NCBI GenBank assembly: GCA_028583605.1 | Contig: CM053336.1 | Coordinates: 28,440,312-28,504,311 of the forward strand | Direction of reading: 5' to 3' | DNA length: 64,000 bases | Source of the DNA: Dastarcus helophoroides | Lineage: Eukaryota; Arthropoda; Insecta; Coleoptera; Bothrideridae | In this document: piece after piece, positions 40,997 to 51,600 of the stretch | Position numbering within the stretch: the first letter of the stretch is position 1 | Layout of the letters: the number at the start of each line of letters is the position of its first letter | Notes under the pieces: generated by a model | The model's input: the letters and a program-made list of their open reading frames with translations, nothing else | The model's database searches: none | What the model was told of the DNA's origin: nothing | Position numbers and translations under genes: made by a program

Positions 40997-43415
40997 GGGT
41001 AGACCGAGGCGAATCGGATCAAAATAAGAAATCCGTTAATATTTTGAACAACGCATAGACACAGAAAAAAAACGATTGGCGACTTACGAACCCATCCCCC
41101 CCGCATCTCCCGTAATCGGTAGTATTTGGTTTCGACTGGTCCGTCAGTGTCAGCGCTTTTCGAGAGTGAGTCGGGTGTTTGTGTGCGTTACAATTTTGGC
41201 GCTCATCTAAGGTACGTACTTACGATTTCTTTGCTTTATTCTAGGGATTTGTGTTAAAACTTTGAATTATATGGCTTATATTGATTGGGTAGAGGTCTAT
41301 TTTACAAAACATTTCAGTTTTTAAATAAAATATTATAGGTTAATGTGTAAAAAAATTATTTCATAAGTCTTAAATATGGGGTTATTCGGATCGCGTCATC
41401 GGGGGCGAATTGGTGGAGAATGGTCGCAAGAAAAAATGAGAGAAGCTGCAAATAAAGTCCTGACCAAAGAGTTAACCTTACGTTGGGCTGCTGAGATTTA
41501 CGAATTACCATACACAACTTTACAAAGAGTCTGCTTTTCCAGAGGTGTCATTAAGATACGTGATGGTCAGCCAGTCTTAGATGAGAATGCTGAAAAGATT
41601 TTAGCAGGCCGTTTACTGCACTTAGCGAGTCGTGGCTTCGGAATTACACCTAAGGCGGTTCCTAAATATGCCTTTGAATTTGCAGAACGTCAAAAAATTA
41701 AACAACAAATTTAACAAAGAAGTAGGAATGGCTGGTCAGGACTGGTTTCATCGCTTTATGAAAAGAAATAAGAAGTTGACTATTCGGAAACCAGAAGGAT
41801 TGTCAAGAGCTAGGATTGAAAAAGTGTCCGAATTCTTCAAGACTTTGGAGACAGTAGTAGATAAGACCAAACGGGGATCCCGCTTAATAATCGACCACCC
41901 AACATTACAGCCCAAAAAGGTGCAAAAGATGTTGTCAGTGTGACAAATGTTGAACGAGGCGAAAATGTAACCGTCTTAGCCTGTATGAATGCAGCAGGTC
42001 AGTACATACCTCCATTTGTTCTGTTTAAAGGTGTGCGGAAACGAGATGATTTTCTCATCGGTATGCCACCTGGTACTGAAATTGTTATGACAGAAAAGGG
42101 CTGGGTAAATGAAGAAGCATTCAAATTATGGTTACAACATTTTAATCGCTACCGTACCCAAGGAAAAGTTATCTCTCACACGAGCTACCCAGTGGTAGAT
42201 TTATGTGACTCTTTAGACATTGAGCTTGTTCTTCTTCCTCCACACACGTCACATGCTCTACAACCGCTGGATGTGTCATTTTTCAAACCGCTCAAATCAT
42301 ATTATCATCAACAAGCTACATCATGGCAACCTGCACATCAAATCAAGGGATCACGAAGGTTGCTTTCGGAGGAATTTTCAAACAGGCTTGGAACCAGGCT
42401 GCCACTGTTGGAAATGCTGTAAAAGGCTTTGAAAAGACTGGAATATTTCCATTAAACGCCAATGCGATAGCCGACGACAAGTTTATCTGTGAACGCGATT
42501 TAGACATTGTGGAGTCCCAAGTAAAACCTTCGAGTACACAACAAATGCGATCACAATACCAATCCTCAAGTACTGAACCAGTACAGCCAGAACTAGTTAA
42601 AGATATAGCGCCGTTGCTATCCACTAGTTCACAACAATTTGATAAAGCCCAATCACCCAGCACTTCTGGAGTTATTAAAAAAATTCTTCCATCACCTTTG
42701 AAGACACCGCCAGCCGCAATTAAGAAACGTCGTAGAACTACAAAACCAATTTTGCATTTGACATCACCCCAGAGTAGGATTAATCTTCTAGAAAAAGATG
42801 CTAAGAAAAAACTTAAGACTGACAAAAAAGCTATGGAAAATAAGAAAAATACTACTGACGACAAAGAAAATATGAACAAGAAGAAGAAGAATAAAAGAAC
42901 GCCTGGAATAAAAATCAAAGGTTCATCTGCAAAACAGAGAGATTGGCATTGTATTTACTGCTCAGATAAATTTATTCATCCACCGTCAGAGGATTGGATT
43001 CAGTGCAATGCCTGCGAAGAATGGTGCCACGAAAAATGTGCTGATATGGGAGGGAAAAAAGGCCCGTACATATGTGATTTATGTGCTTGTAATTAATATT
43101 GATCGCATTATTCATTATATTTAAGTTTTATTAATGATTCCAAAGCTTATAGTGTTAAAAACATTTAATTTAGTTACATGTTATTTATGATCCCATTCGC
43201 CCCGAGAATTGGGGCGATTCGGACATTTCTGTCTTTTAAGTTTTTGGTTAATATTTTGGAGAATTTATCGACAATTTAAGTTTTGAAATGTTTATTGCGT
43301 AGCTGGATTGTTACCGATTACCATTTTGTCAATAAAAGTTACATATATTTATTTCACTTTAGAATGACTTTCATATTCTTAAAAAAAAATTGATCCGATT
43401 CACCTCGGTCTACCC
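40997..43415 (+). mobile_element. pogo-like element with PHD-finger transposase
   Basis: Terminal inverted repeats start GGGTAGACCGAGGCGAATCG at 40997 and mirror at about 43390-43415 with one or two mismatches over 27 bp, flanked by TA at 40995-40996 and 43416-43417. The length is 2419 bp. It contains one degraded transposase gene on the plus strand and is inserted in a Gypsy LTR. Confidence 0.85.
41376..43096 (+). pseudogene. pogo-type transposase with C-terminal PHD-like finger
   Basis: The start codon is at 41376. An HTH (WSQEKMREAANKVLTKELTL, RWAAEIYELPYTTLQR) is followed, after a frameshift near 41700, by the second DNA-binding part (GQDWFHRFMKRNKKLTIRKP). The catalytic region has NVERGENVTVLACMNAAGQY, WVNEEAFKLWLQHF and LPPHTSHALQPLDVSFFKPL, holding the third acid. 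Sequence expected to carry the first Asp (before PLNN, about 41870) and the second (between KVI and SHTSY, about 42175) is deleted, so it is catalytically dead. After 42323 the tail is Ser/Gln- then Lys-rich and ends in a Cys4-His-Cys3-type finger (CIYCSDKF, CNACEEWCHEKC, CDLC), a PHD-like domain. Confidence 0.85.
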
Positions 43416-44019
43416 TACTAATTTCTACAATTCTATTCTGTCTATTTAAATTGCGTTGCAATATAATGGCATCTAAAGGGAGTATGATTTTTATTAAAGA
43501 TTTTAGCCAAATTTTGGATTTATCAAATTTGCTACACTGCTACAAAAGAGGTTAATAAATATCCGTGCTACCCCATCGACATCTCTTCCACATAACAAGT
43601 CGAAGCTCAAAAAAAAAAAACACAAAGTCGCTTATGCAGGAATATCTCCAACTTAAATTGTAGTTGCAGCAGATACAAGTACATCCTATGGATGTATCAT
43701 TTTCTTTTGTAGCTGCAACCGTAAAAACATTTCCGGGGCCTGCTCAGATAAAAATTAAACAACAAATTTTTAAGCTCGTAACGGACACACTAAAGTGGCA
43801 CTGATACATTCCACACTAATAGCTCCAGTCTCAGTGCCTTCCCAATATAGTGTCCAAGGTTTGTTAAATCTGTAGCTTTGTTATTTAGTTTATATTAAGC
43901 TTAGTCAGGTAATTTATTCAAAATAAATATTAAGTTAAAATATTTTAAGATATTTCCTTCTCTTATTGATCACTTTTTTTAGTAACTAGTTATTGGTACA
44001 TAGTAATGACAAACAAATA
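43416..44019. other. Interval after pogo element
   Basis: No gene recognised. The first part may be the outer piece of the Gypsy LTR interrupted by the pogo insertion. Confidence 0.35.
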
Positions 44020-44290
44020 CTGACCTTAGGCATGTCATCAATCTTTCTTTAGTTCCAATAGGATTACGAAACTTAAACCTTTCTTGAGTAATATTTTTTC
44101 TTATAGAATTCAACAAAGATGGAATTTACTAAGCGCCATTCTGAAGTAATCAAGAAACTTTTTCTCATCGTTCATTAGGTCTGGAAATAAATGAACATAC
44201 TCTCTAAAAACATTCCATTTTGCATATATTTCATGAATCTACACTTATTTACGTTTTCTTTATTTTCGAAAATGTTCTTCTAAAATAATG
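44020..44290 (-). pseudogene. PIF/Harbinger transposase N-terminal remnant
   Basis: The minus strand reads REYVHLFPDLMNDEKKFLDY then FRMALSKFHLC, matching the N-terminal helix region of Harbinger transposases. Further sequence (KILLKK, SFVILLELKK) follows with stops. Only about 80 residues are traceable. It is non-functional. Confidence 0.6.
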
Positions 44291-45049
44291 GCTAGCTCTT
44301 CACCGCTCGAAGACATATTTGCAACTGAAGCTAATCTCAAGAGTTGGACACTCTTTACTCCTACCATGACAACTTTTGTCATGTTGCAGGGTACAATTAT
44401 CAACATAGAGATCAAAAAAGACGGTCGACCCTATATGTAGTAACTTTACTAATTACATTTTACATTGTTAACTGGCACTAATTGTTGACAGCTTTTTTTC
44501 TTATTTTATTGTTGTTTATTTACTTCCTATGTTATGACATAATAACGCTGCAAAATAACTACACATGTTGTAAGTAGGAAAGAGTGTTGTACCTTGGGTC
44601 AAGTTTAACTTTGTTTAAATTTGAGCAGTTTCTCCATTTAGTTGCAAAAAACTAATAATGCTAAATATAAAAACTATTTCGATTACCAATTATGATTTCA
44701 AAATCTATTTTATAGTTAATAGTTTCCGTGAAACAGGTTTTCATAAAACCTTTGCAAGATTGTAATTACTAGAGTCTACCTGAAATTGTAGCCCTACAGC
44801 GTGACATGCTGTTCCCCTCACATTGCAGGGGGTTGGAGGCTTGAACAAAATATCTTCGTTTAAGAAGTCAACGGTTTCTGTGGCATCATTTAACTTATAT
44901 TTTTCTCAGAGGACTTTTGTGAATACAAAGTTATCATTATTAATGTTACTATTTTCAATTAAAGATTCTAGATGTCTTAGTTTTTCATTCTCATTCGCTA
45001 CTATATCAGCAAATGTTTCGTAATCGCTGCTGCTAGAATGGAATGAGGA
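44291..45049. other. Interval without recognised gene
   Basis: The plus frame at 44823-45023 lies antisense to acidic minus-strand sequence at the end of the pogo relic and is not considered a gene. Confidence 0.4.
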
Positions 45050-45745
45050 AACTTCAGAGTCAGATTTCTCCAGTGATATTTCTTTTGGTGTTTGGACTAG
45101 TAGTCATTTAGTAACTCTCTTAACATCCTTTGAATAAGGTGTTTTTTCCTTAGGAATTATTTCTTCTTTCCTCGGAGAATCTGAGAATTAGTGATTTTCC
45201 TCTTGGACTACCCCCTTTAGATTTGCCTTCAGGTGCCTTTAGATATAGAGGTATTATTTCGGGTGTAACTTGATTGTTGTGACATGGCGAGGAAGGAAAA
45301 TTATTTTCGCTGATACATGAGGCAATCGGAGCTTCACTTTCTTCCTGTTACTCAGCTGAAACGATTTTATCAAAAGGACGCTGTCAAAAACTCATGATCC
45401 TCAAAAACATTTTCATTCACTGGATACATTACCGGTTACTTCAAAACAGATTTGAATGTTAGAAATTGTAAATGCTTTCGGAAAGGCTTTGGCGATAAGT
45501 TCAGCTGTCTCATAAATACTTATGGGCCGTGCTGGATTTAAAACCATCCCTTCACCACAAGCCACATTATTATATGTTTTTAAGAGTCTGAATACTGTCC
45601 TACCGAATACTGCCCTGTGGCCTTGTATGAGGATGGAAAGGCAACATAACGATGCCACTACTTTTGCAGAAGTAGATTACGTTAATATTGACATGACTAG
45701 TAAGGTTTTGGTGGAACGGATTGGTTATCTTCAAAATTGAAAATA
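45050..45745 (-). pseudogene. pogo/jerky-like transposase C-terminal remnant
   Basis: The minus strand reads VFGRTVFRLLKTYNNVACGE then GMVLNPARPISIYETAELIA and KAFPKAFTISNIQICFEVTG, matching the region after the DDE core of pogo-type transposases. Frame-shifted NNQVTPEIIPLYLKAPEGKS follows around 45220-45280, and an acidic tail (KSDSEVSSFHSSSSDYETFA) lies near 45050. The catalytic core is absent. Its 5' edge meets Penelope-like terminal sequence at about 45745. Confidence 0.7.
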
Positions 45746-45880
45746 CAAATTTTGTCCCCTAAAATCAAGAAAGTTTAAAAAAATACAAGAAACGTTGTTC
45801 TAACGCGTTTCGATGGCGAAGCTATTATCTCCAGAGACCAAGTAACACCTAAAATTAACCGAAGGCGCATGCGCATCTAA
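45700..45880 (-). repeat. Penelope-like element terminus with hammerhead-like core
   Basis: The minus strand contains CGCCATCGAAACGCGTTAGA, the GAAAC-plus-CGCG arrangement seen in Penelope-associated hammerhead ribozymes, preceded by CTGGAGA where CTGATGA is expected. A related block lies at 61675-61830. It is downstream of the GIY-YIG sequence, as in Penelope 3' regions. The ribozyme itself looks degenerate. Confidence 0.5.
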
Positions 45881-45939
45881 TCATACACGTCGCAGTGTCA
45901 CTATTCGTTATCTATCAACTTTAACTTTTTTTAATGGAG

Positions 45940-46320
45940 ATAAGTGGCCTAAAGGCTCAATGCATTCATAAAGTTGTCTCCATCCTAATGGCTAAGCTTT
46001 CACATGCATTTAACATAGAATTCTTATTTACTACTCTTAACAATTTAATATTATTATCTATCCTATGATCTAATTCAAAAGCATGTCGAGCCACACTTGA
46101 CTTCTCAGTTCTTCCGTACCTCAAATGACCCAAATGCTCCTTCAGTCGGATTTTAAAAGATCGTCTAGTCTGCCCGACGTATTTTTGGGTACAATCCTTA
46201 CAGGAAATTTGGTAAATACTGGACTTGTCCTTTTGCTCTACTTTATCCTTCAAACTACCCAAAAGCGAATTTAATTTGGCATTAGAATTGTAAACAACCC
46301 GGAAGCCTTCTTTTCGTGTA
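45940..46320 (-). pseudogene. Penelope-like element GIY-YIG endonuclease
   Basis: The minus frame reads NAKLNSLLGSLKDKVEQKDK leading to SSIYQISCKDCTQKYVGQTR, with IYQ and YVGQT as the GIY-YIG signature and a CxxC-type Cys pair, then RSFKIRLKEHL and SSVARHAFELDHRID, where the endonuclease Arg, His and Glu residues sit. It continues LRVVNKNSMLNACESLAI and a tail containing IEPLGHLSPLKK. This domain nicks DNA for target-primed reverse transcription. The RT domain normally upstream is absent, because sequence beyond 46320 is unrelated. It is a truncated and probably dead copy. Confidence 0.85.
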
Positions 46321-47465
46321 AGCTAGGGTTGAAGTAGAAGTGGGATGTATTTAAAGTTTTTGTTTTCCTCAGCTCGAAAAGTCTTACTAATTGACACAAA
46401 TTTTTTCTTATTAATAATTTATCGTTATCAAGAATTAAAATTATTGGATCGTCGAAGGTTAGGTTAGGTTAGTGTAGGTTTAACATGATTCTTAAAATAT
46501 ATTAGTCTCAAAAAAATAAATTTATTTTATTACATCTATAGACTAGAAAAAAGAATCCGGAACATTGCTTTGTTGAACCTTGTGCACTCAGTAGATGGTA
46601 CCTTGGTCCGATTTAAGGTACGATAGGCATTACTGACCCTAAGTACACGCGTGTGTCACCGGAAAGATTTATATAATTTTCTAGGTCATGGTATCCATGA
46701 CAAACAAAATACATGCATAATTAAAGAATTTAGGAATGTGTCCTTTAGAACATTTCCCAAGAAAGTAATAGTACCTGCCAACAGATTAGATGATAGCAGA
46801 TAATGACTATATAAAATATTTACTTCACAAATATGATAACACAGAAACCTTATTAAATTACCATATGCTTACAGAATTTTAGTTTACACTAACTGCCATC
46901 TTTTGCATGGAAAATACCACTAGAATTTTATGGCCAGTCACAGATCCTTCTTAATATTTTATTGGTCCGAGATACAAGCTTACCCAAGGTACGACACTAT
47001 CCCCTATATCCTTGAATGCCATAATAAAACAATGCGTCAACCAAACAATATATAAATTTGGTTAAGTTCACAAATGACAACTGTAAATGACAAATATTTT
47101 TCAAAAAATCAGTTTTTAATTTGTAGTTCCCGGATTTCCCTATTTCTCTCTTCCTCATATTGGATTTTCAACAGAATTAATTTTTCTTTTTTTTTAAGAT
47201 CAATTCTTCGCTAGCGATGGAGCGTTGCAAATTTATTGGTTCAGTTCCTTAAGCTGCAATATCTCTATACTTTTTATTTAACTTATATGTCAGTTTGCTG
47301 CTTCTGCCGTAGTTTTTTTGTTCACGGGTTGTTTCAAAGAAGATGGTTGCCAAGATGACCATGATCTAGATCAGTGTTCCGCAAACTTTTCATGTTCAAG
47401 ATAGATTCAGGAAATTTTGAAGGTACACCATATGAAAAGCCAATTTTTATTTATTATTTATTTAA
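46321..47465. other. Interval without recognised gene
   Basis: AT-rich. It includes a short run of TTAGG-type units (GGTTAGGTTAGGTTAG near 46460). No frame of interest. Confidence 0.4.
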
Positions 47466-47469
47466 TATT

Positions 47470-47700
47470 AAAATCAAAGAAATACGAAACAAAATGTTAA
47501 GGTGAAGTGTGAGTTTGCTTAACTGAGCAAAGGCGATTCAAACTTGGAGCAATCCTCGATAGGGCTGCCCTCATCTCTTCATCGATTGCCCTCAGGCGTT
47601 CCTTTTTTTAGATTTAATAATACTTAGAGTTGAAAACCCTAATTCGCATAAATATCTCGTGGCAAATGGTAAAAGTATTTCAACAGCACGCCCTGTCTTC
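47470..47700 (-). pseudogene. hAT transposase C-terminal dimerisation tail
   Basis: On the minus strand LLPFATRYLCELGFSTLSII with a KSKK motif, then after a frame change RLRAIDEEMRAALSRIAPSL. This is the conserved C-terminal (hATC) region of ZBED5-like transposases. It is an isolated fragment, non-functional. Confidence 0.75.
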
Positions 47701-47993
47701 TCATGTCGCTTTAAAACTATATCAAGAACATTCATTTCTTTTGGACTAGCTCCATATACATAACATTTCTGAGCAGAAGATGTTTCAGTGATAGCACATC
47801 ACGCTTTGCCATCAACCAGGGTCATTGACATTTCATTTTTGTTTTTTTTTTTAGTTTAATCCATTAGCAAAGGGTAACCCCATTATGCCTTCAAAGCACT
47901 GCCAGTAGAATGCGGAAACAAGGATAGATGGCGATGAACCGCCTTCCTAAAAAAGGATATGTTGTAATTTTTGGGGAAGATTCCTTTCGCTAT

Positions 47994-48331
47994 CGAGTTC
48001 CATAACTTGAAGGTTCTATAGAAAAAAAAGAGTCACCGTAGACAGAAGTTCTCACTATGTCAAGATGGTTTCATTACAATATCTCTATAATGTGTTACCA
48101 TGTAAATTATTTACTTGATCTTCAATGTCTACACGTTCTGATCTTGATAAATCTTGAGATTCTTTCTTAAATTGAATTCCAATTCTCCTGCAATTATGGG
48201 TAGATGCTGCTCTATGATTTTTTCATAAAATATTCCCAGTTATTCCACTTGTTAGTTAAATGGGTACTAATGATGTAACAAACATATCGCAATTTTAAAA
48301 TTTTGCAGACATGACTTACTTGTACTCACTG
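47994..48331. repeat. 338-bp direct duplication, left copy
   Basis: This matches 50142-50479 over the full 338 bp with no difference noticed by eye. It starts CGAGTTCCATAACTTGAAGG and ends TTGTACTCACTG. It belongs to the interrupted Transib gene (intron-like part with a GTAAGT donor on the minus strand). Confidence 0.9.
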
Positions 48332-49878
48332 CCATCCTGATATTCTCTTTCGGGCGTTCAAACAGTTCCCGATAGTGTTTTAAAATGGCCTCATCATCCG
48401 GGATATCCTCCACGAGGTCCATCCCCCTTCCCTCAATAATGGCTCCTGCCAGCGCCGACCTTGCCTTTCCGTAGAGTTCTTGGGCTTTTTTGTAGGCGCT
48501 GGCACGGGGACCACTGCCCGTGGTGGTCTGGGCATAATGCTTAGGAGGGGGTTTACTACCACCAGCTCTTCTCGCGCGAGAGGGGAGGAAGAATTCCTTA
48601 ACCCATGCGTCCAGAAGGTTTTGGGACGCAATGGGATCCTCCTCCCTTATGGCATCAACCAGCTTTGCTACTTGCACAAGCTGGTCGTCCTGGAGCTCGG
48701 CGAGGAGCCTGTCAATAGCCTCGAGGAATGGGACTTGCCCATCCCTCGACACTCGCCCCGGATTTAACTCCGCGGCTGACAGGCTCCTCCTCGCTCTCCA
48801 GGGAGCAGAAGATGTACTCTGCTGTACAGAGCTGGTGATAGTTGGGGGTTTGGGCCTCGTGGCTGACATCCCGGACGGGCCTGCCTCCTGTGAATGGTGT
48901 ACTCCTGGGCTGCAGGAGGGAGGTTTTACGGGAGGCCGAACGCATTCCACTGAGGTTCTCAATGAATGCGCCGGGTCCGGAATGGGGGGGTCGTGGGCCT
49001 TGGGCACTTTACTTATCTTTTCTGTTGATTCACTGTCCCGGCACTCTAAAACTACAGCCTCCTCCTCGCGGATAGTTGGCGGTGGTGGTGCTGCAGTTTT
49101 GGGCTGACTGCCGGGTCTGGGCCTTTGGTGTTGGGGATGGTGTGCGGCCTCATCCACGCTGCGACTTCGGGTTCGTTGGGCGGGTCCGGGTTCCTGGGTA
49201 TTGTGGGAGGCCTTGGAGGACTTTGCTACCTTTTTTGTCACTCGGGTAGACAAGGTGGTGGTTACAGGAGTGTCGGTACTTTTACTCCGAGTGACTCGTT
49301 GGAGAGATGGCGCTGGTCCTGTTCTTGCAGCTGGCTTGACGGGTCTGCTGGCTTGGGTGGTGGTGATGTTTACCGGCGGAGAGTTTTGGGGAGAAGGGAT
49401 AGGTAACCTGGATGTTGTGGGTATCCTAAATGGGTTGCCTCTTTTAGTGAGGTCCGCCTTAGCCTTTGCCAAATATGTGGCATAGGCCTCCTTCCCCCTA
49501 CGATGCCGTATCTGGTCCTTCGTCAAGCCAGTTGCTGCCACCATCTCTTTTATGAATACGCCGTTTCGACTCTTGGCTTCGATGACCGCCATTTTCTCGA
49601 AGAGAGTCGATTCGGCCGGAGGTAGCTTATCCTCCAAAGCTTGGTTGTATTCTATGGGGTGAGCTCTTCTTTCGTGCTGTCGCGGATGCTACCCCACAGA
49701 ACACACATCGCCCTCTGTCCCTTTGGTCGCAAGTGGACTGGTGTAGGGAAAGTGCTCGTGTGGTCGTGCAAGGCACGCCACACTTACATCGAAGGCTAGG
49801 TGCCATGGCTTCGGAGGTTTTCCTCGCCTTAAAATCAGGGTTATGGCACCTAGCAATTAAAATCTCCAGTGATGGCAC
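48290..49878 (-). pseudogene. R2-clade-like LINE ORF N-terminal half
   Basis: From an ATG at 49878, a Cys/His zinc-finger region (RCKCGVPCTTTRALSLH) runs into a frameshift near 49660. The 456-codon frame then begins LPPAESTLFEKMAVIEAKSR. Its N-terminal part (ATGLTKDQIRHRRGKEAYAT) resembles the Myb-like region of R2-type proteins. A long Pro/Ser/Arg-rich disordered middle follows, then a helical region with YKKAQELYGKARSALAGAII and DDEAILKHYRELFERP, which in R2-like elements immediately precedes the reverse transcriptase. The frame ends a few codons into the 338-bp duplication, so RT and endonuclease are missing. The clade is inferred from layout. Antisense frames over this ORF are GC-rich shadows. 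Confidence 0.65.
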
Positions 49879-50141
49879 TGGTCGTACGCACTATACCGCT
49901 TGGGCCGTGTTTAGGCCTGCGTCGCGGAACTGGTAGACTCTCAAAAGTGATATGGATGTTCTGGGGGTAGGAAAGCGGTTGGGGGTGAAAATGGGGATGT
50001 TTTGGGTTAGGGGTGGTTTTGCGGTGGAAATGGGGTGGGGGATGAAAATGGGGATGTTTTGGGTTAGGGGTAGTTTTGGGGTGGAAATGGGGTGGGGGAT
50101 GAAAATGGGGATGTTTTGGGTTAGGGGTACACTTTCGGTAA
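48332..50141 (-). mobile_element. R2-like non-LTR retrotransposon, 3'-truncated
   Basis: This 1810-bp segment lies exactly between the two 338-bp copies. On the minus strand it has a G/C-skewed minisatellite at the 5' end and one long ORF, but it stops before any reverse transcriptase domain. LINEs usually lose their 5' end, so loss of the 3' part is unusual. Its base composition is far GC-richer than the neighbours. Confidence 0.7.
49976..50133. repeat. 57-bp G-rich minisatellite
   Basis: Nearly three copies of a 57-bp unit containing GATGAAAATGGGGATGTTTT and GGGTTAGGGG. Several G4 runs on the plus strand could form a quadruplex. It lies in the 5' untranslated part of the R2-like element, where such internal repeats often contribute to promoter function. 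Confidence 0.85.
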
Positions 50142-50479
50142 CGAGTTCCATAACTTGAAGGTTCTATAGAAAAAAAAGAGTCACCGTAGACAGAAGTTCT
50201 CACTATGTCAAGATGGTTTCATTACAATATCTCTATAATGTGTTACCATGTAAATTATTTACTTGATCTTCAATGTCTACACGTTCTGATCTTGATAAAT
50301 CTTGAGATTCTTTCTTAAATTGAATTCCAATTCTCCTGCAATTATGGGTAGATGCTGCTCTATGATTTTTTCATAAAATATTCCCAGTTATTCCACTTGT
50401 TAGTTAAATGGGTACTAATGATGTAACAAACATATCGCAATTTTAAAATTTTGCAGACATGACTTACTTGTACTCACTG
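50142..50479. repeat. 338-bp direct duplication, right copy
   Basis: The same length and sequence as 47994-48331. Here it is continuous with the Transib exon, whose reading frame ends GHSEYK across a potential GTAAGT donor at about 50468-50473. Confidence 0.9.
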
Positions 50480-51600
50480 TGGCCGTTACTACCAACAAAT
50501 TCCCACATTATCAACATAACTACTTTTCCTTTGTCTTCCGAGAGCAATGTTTTAAAAATATTTTCGTCAGACAAAATAATGCTGCCTGCTGTATGGCCCA
50601 AAAGAGACTGAAATTTTATTTCCATTAGTGACTGTGGTAATGGCATACCTGGAAAACGATTAACCGACTCCGGAGCCAAGTCGGGAAATGCAAAAACAAC
50701 CTCCTGAGATGGAGCTATGCGGAAGAAGATGCATGCGTATGCGGAGACCCTTAGACAATGGAACACCTCCAGTCCTGCCATCCTTGCAGGTTTCATGCAC
50801 CATCCGGGATGTGGATGTGCAACGAGAATGCCGTCACGTGCGCTAGGGATTGGTGTGACATATGAATGCTCAAACACGATTAAATAAATATACTGTAGTA
50901 ATAAAAGATTTCAAAGATGCATAACACTTCTGTTTAGCGCACAGAACCTTATGATAACCAGGGTAGATAATAATGTTTCTACTTTTTGCCTGTAGAAGGA
51001 TTGTCGTATATTGACTTTTACTGAAGCTACTATTCACCATTACAGATAATGCATCATCTTCGTTGTCGCATGTATCACGGATTCTAGTTGCCATGAAAGG
51101 ATGTGTCTGAGTGGCTTCTCTTAATAACCAGGCTACATCTTTCATACTACTATCTTTTAAAGTTTTCTGAGCCGTGTGTATTATGCCGAAAGTTAAGTCA
51201 CCATCTAACCAATTTGAATTTTTTTTTTCCAAAAACCTTTCTCTATGTCTATTGTATTTTTGCCACTTTTCACCTAATTTAATACATGTATAATTCTAAT
51301 TTTTCTAGTAACTTCTCTCTTCGTATCTCTTTCTAGGTCAGTCTTTTCCAAAATTTGATTTGTAACCATGTGAATTCGTTCAGTGGAATCACCTACTGAT
51401 GATGTCCGAAACTCGAAAATTTCTCTTATGGACATTATAACTTCCCCAGATCCTATAATAAATATGAAATAAATTATATTCTTGGAATTTGGAGTTATTG
51501 GGTTGATGCATTTCGTAGAATAGTGCACAATAAAAACAATTATATTAGGCGAGAACTTGTCACTCCGAATGTTGCTATTTTGGCTGCTATTCACAAGCTG
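50468..51600 (-). pseudogene. Transib-like (RAG1-related) transposase fragment
   Basis: Minus-strand frames read RDTKREVTRKIRIIHVLN, then WLDGDLTFGIIHTAQKTLKD, then DALSVMVNSSFSKSQYTTIL with SRNIIIYPGYHKVLCAKQKC. A second frame reads MEIKFQSLLGHTAGSIIL and MLIMWEFVGSNGHSEYK. The last block corresponds to the KWxFDGSSxHSxYKQ region holding the first catalytic Asp of Transib transposases, here changed to Val. The frame 50464-50877 also includes unrelated-looking sequence from a frame change near 50640. Only the N-terminal half is present: the rest should continue beyond an intron and was displaced by the LINE. Transib is the family from which RAG1 derives. This copy is dead. Confidence 0.72.

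Noticed and set aside
42343..42918. 191-codon minus frame opposite the pogo gene
   Set aside because: Antisense of the Lys-rich and Ser-rich tail. The apparent hydrophobic run (FLFIFSLSSVVFFLF) is the complement of Lys codons.
46455..46475. Short TTAGG-like run (insect telomere motif)
   Set aside because: Only three imperfect units. GGTTAGGTTAGG is common in insect DNA by chance and there is no subtelomeric context.
48480..49485. Several GC-rich plus-strand frames antisense to the LINE ORF
   Set aside because: They are complementary shadows of the 456-codon minus frame, Gly/Ser-rich with no motif.
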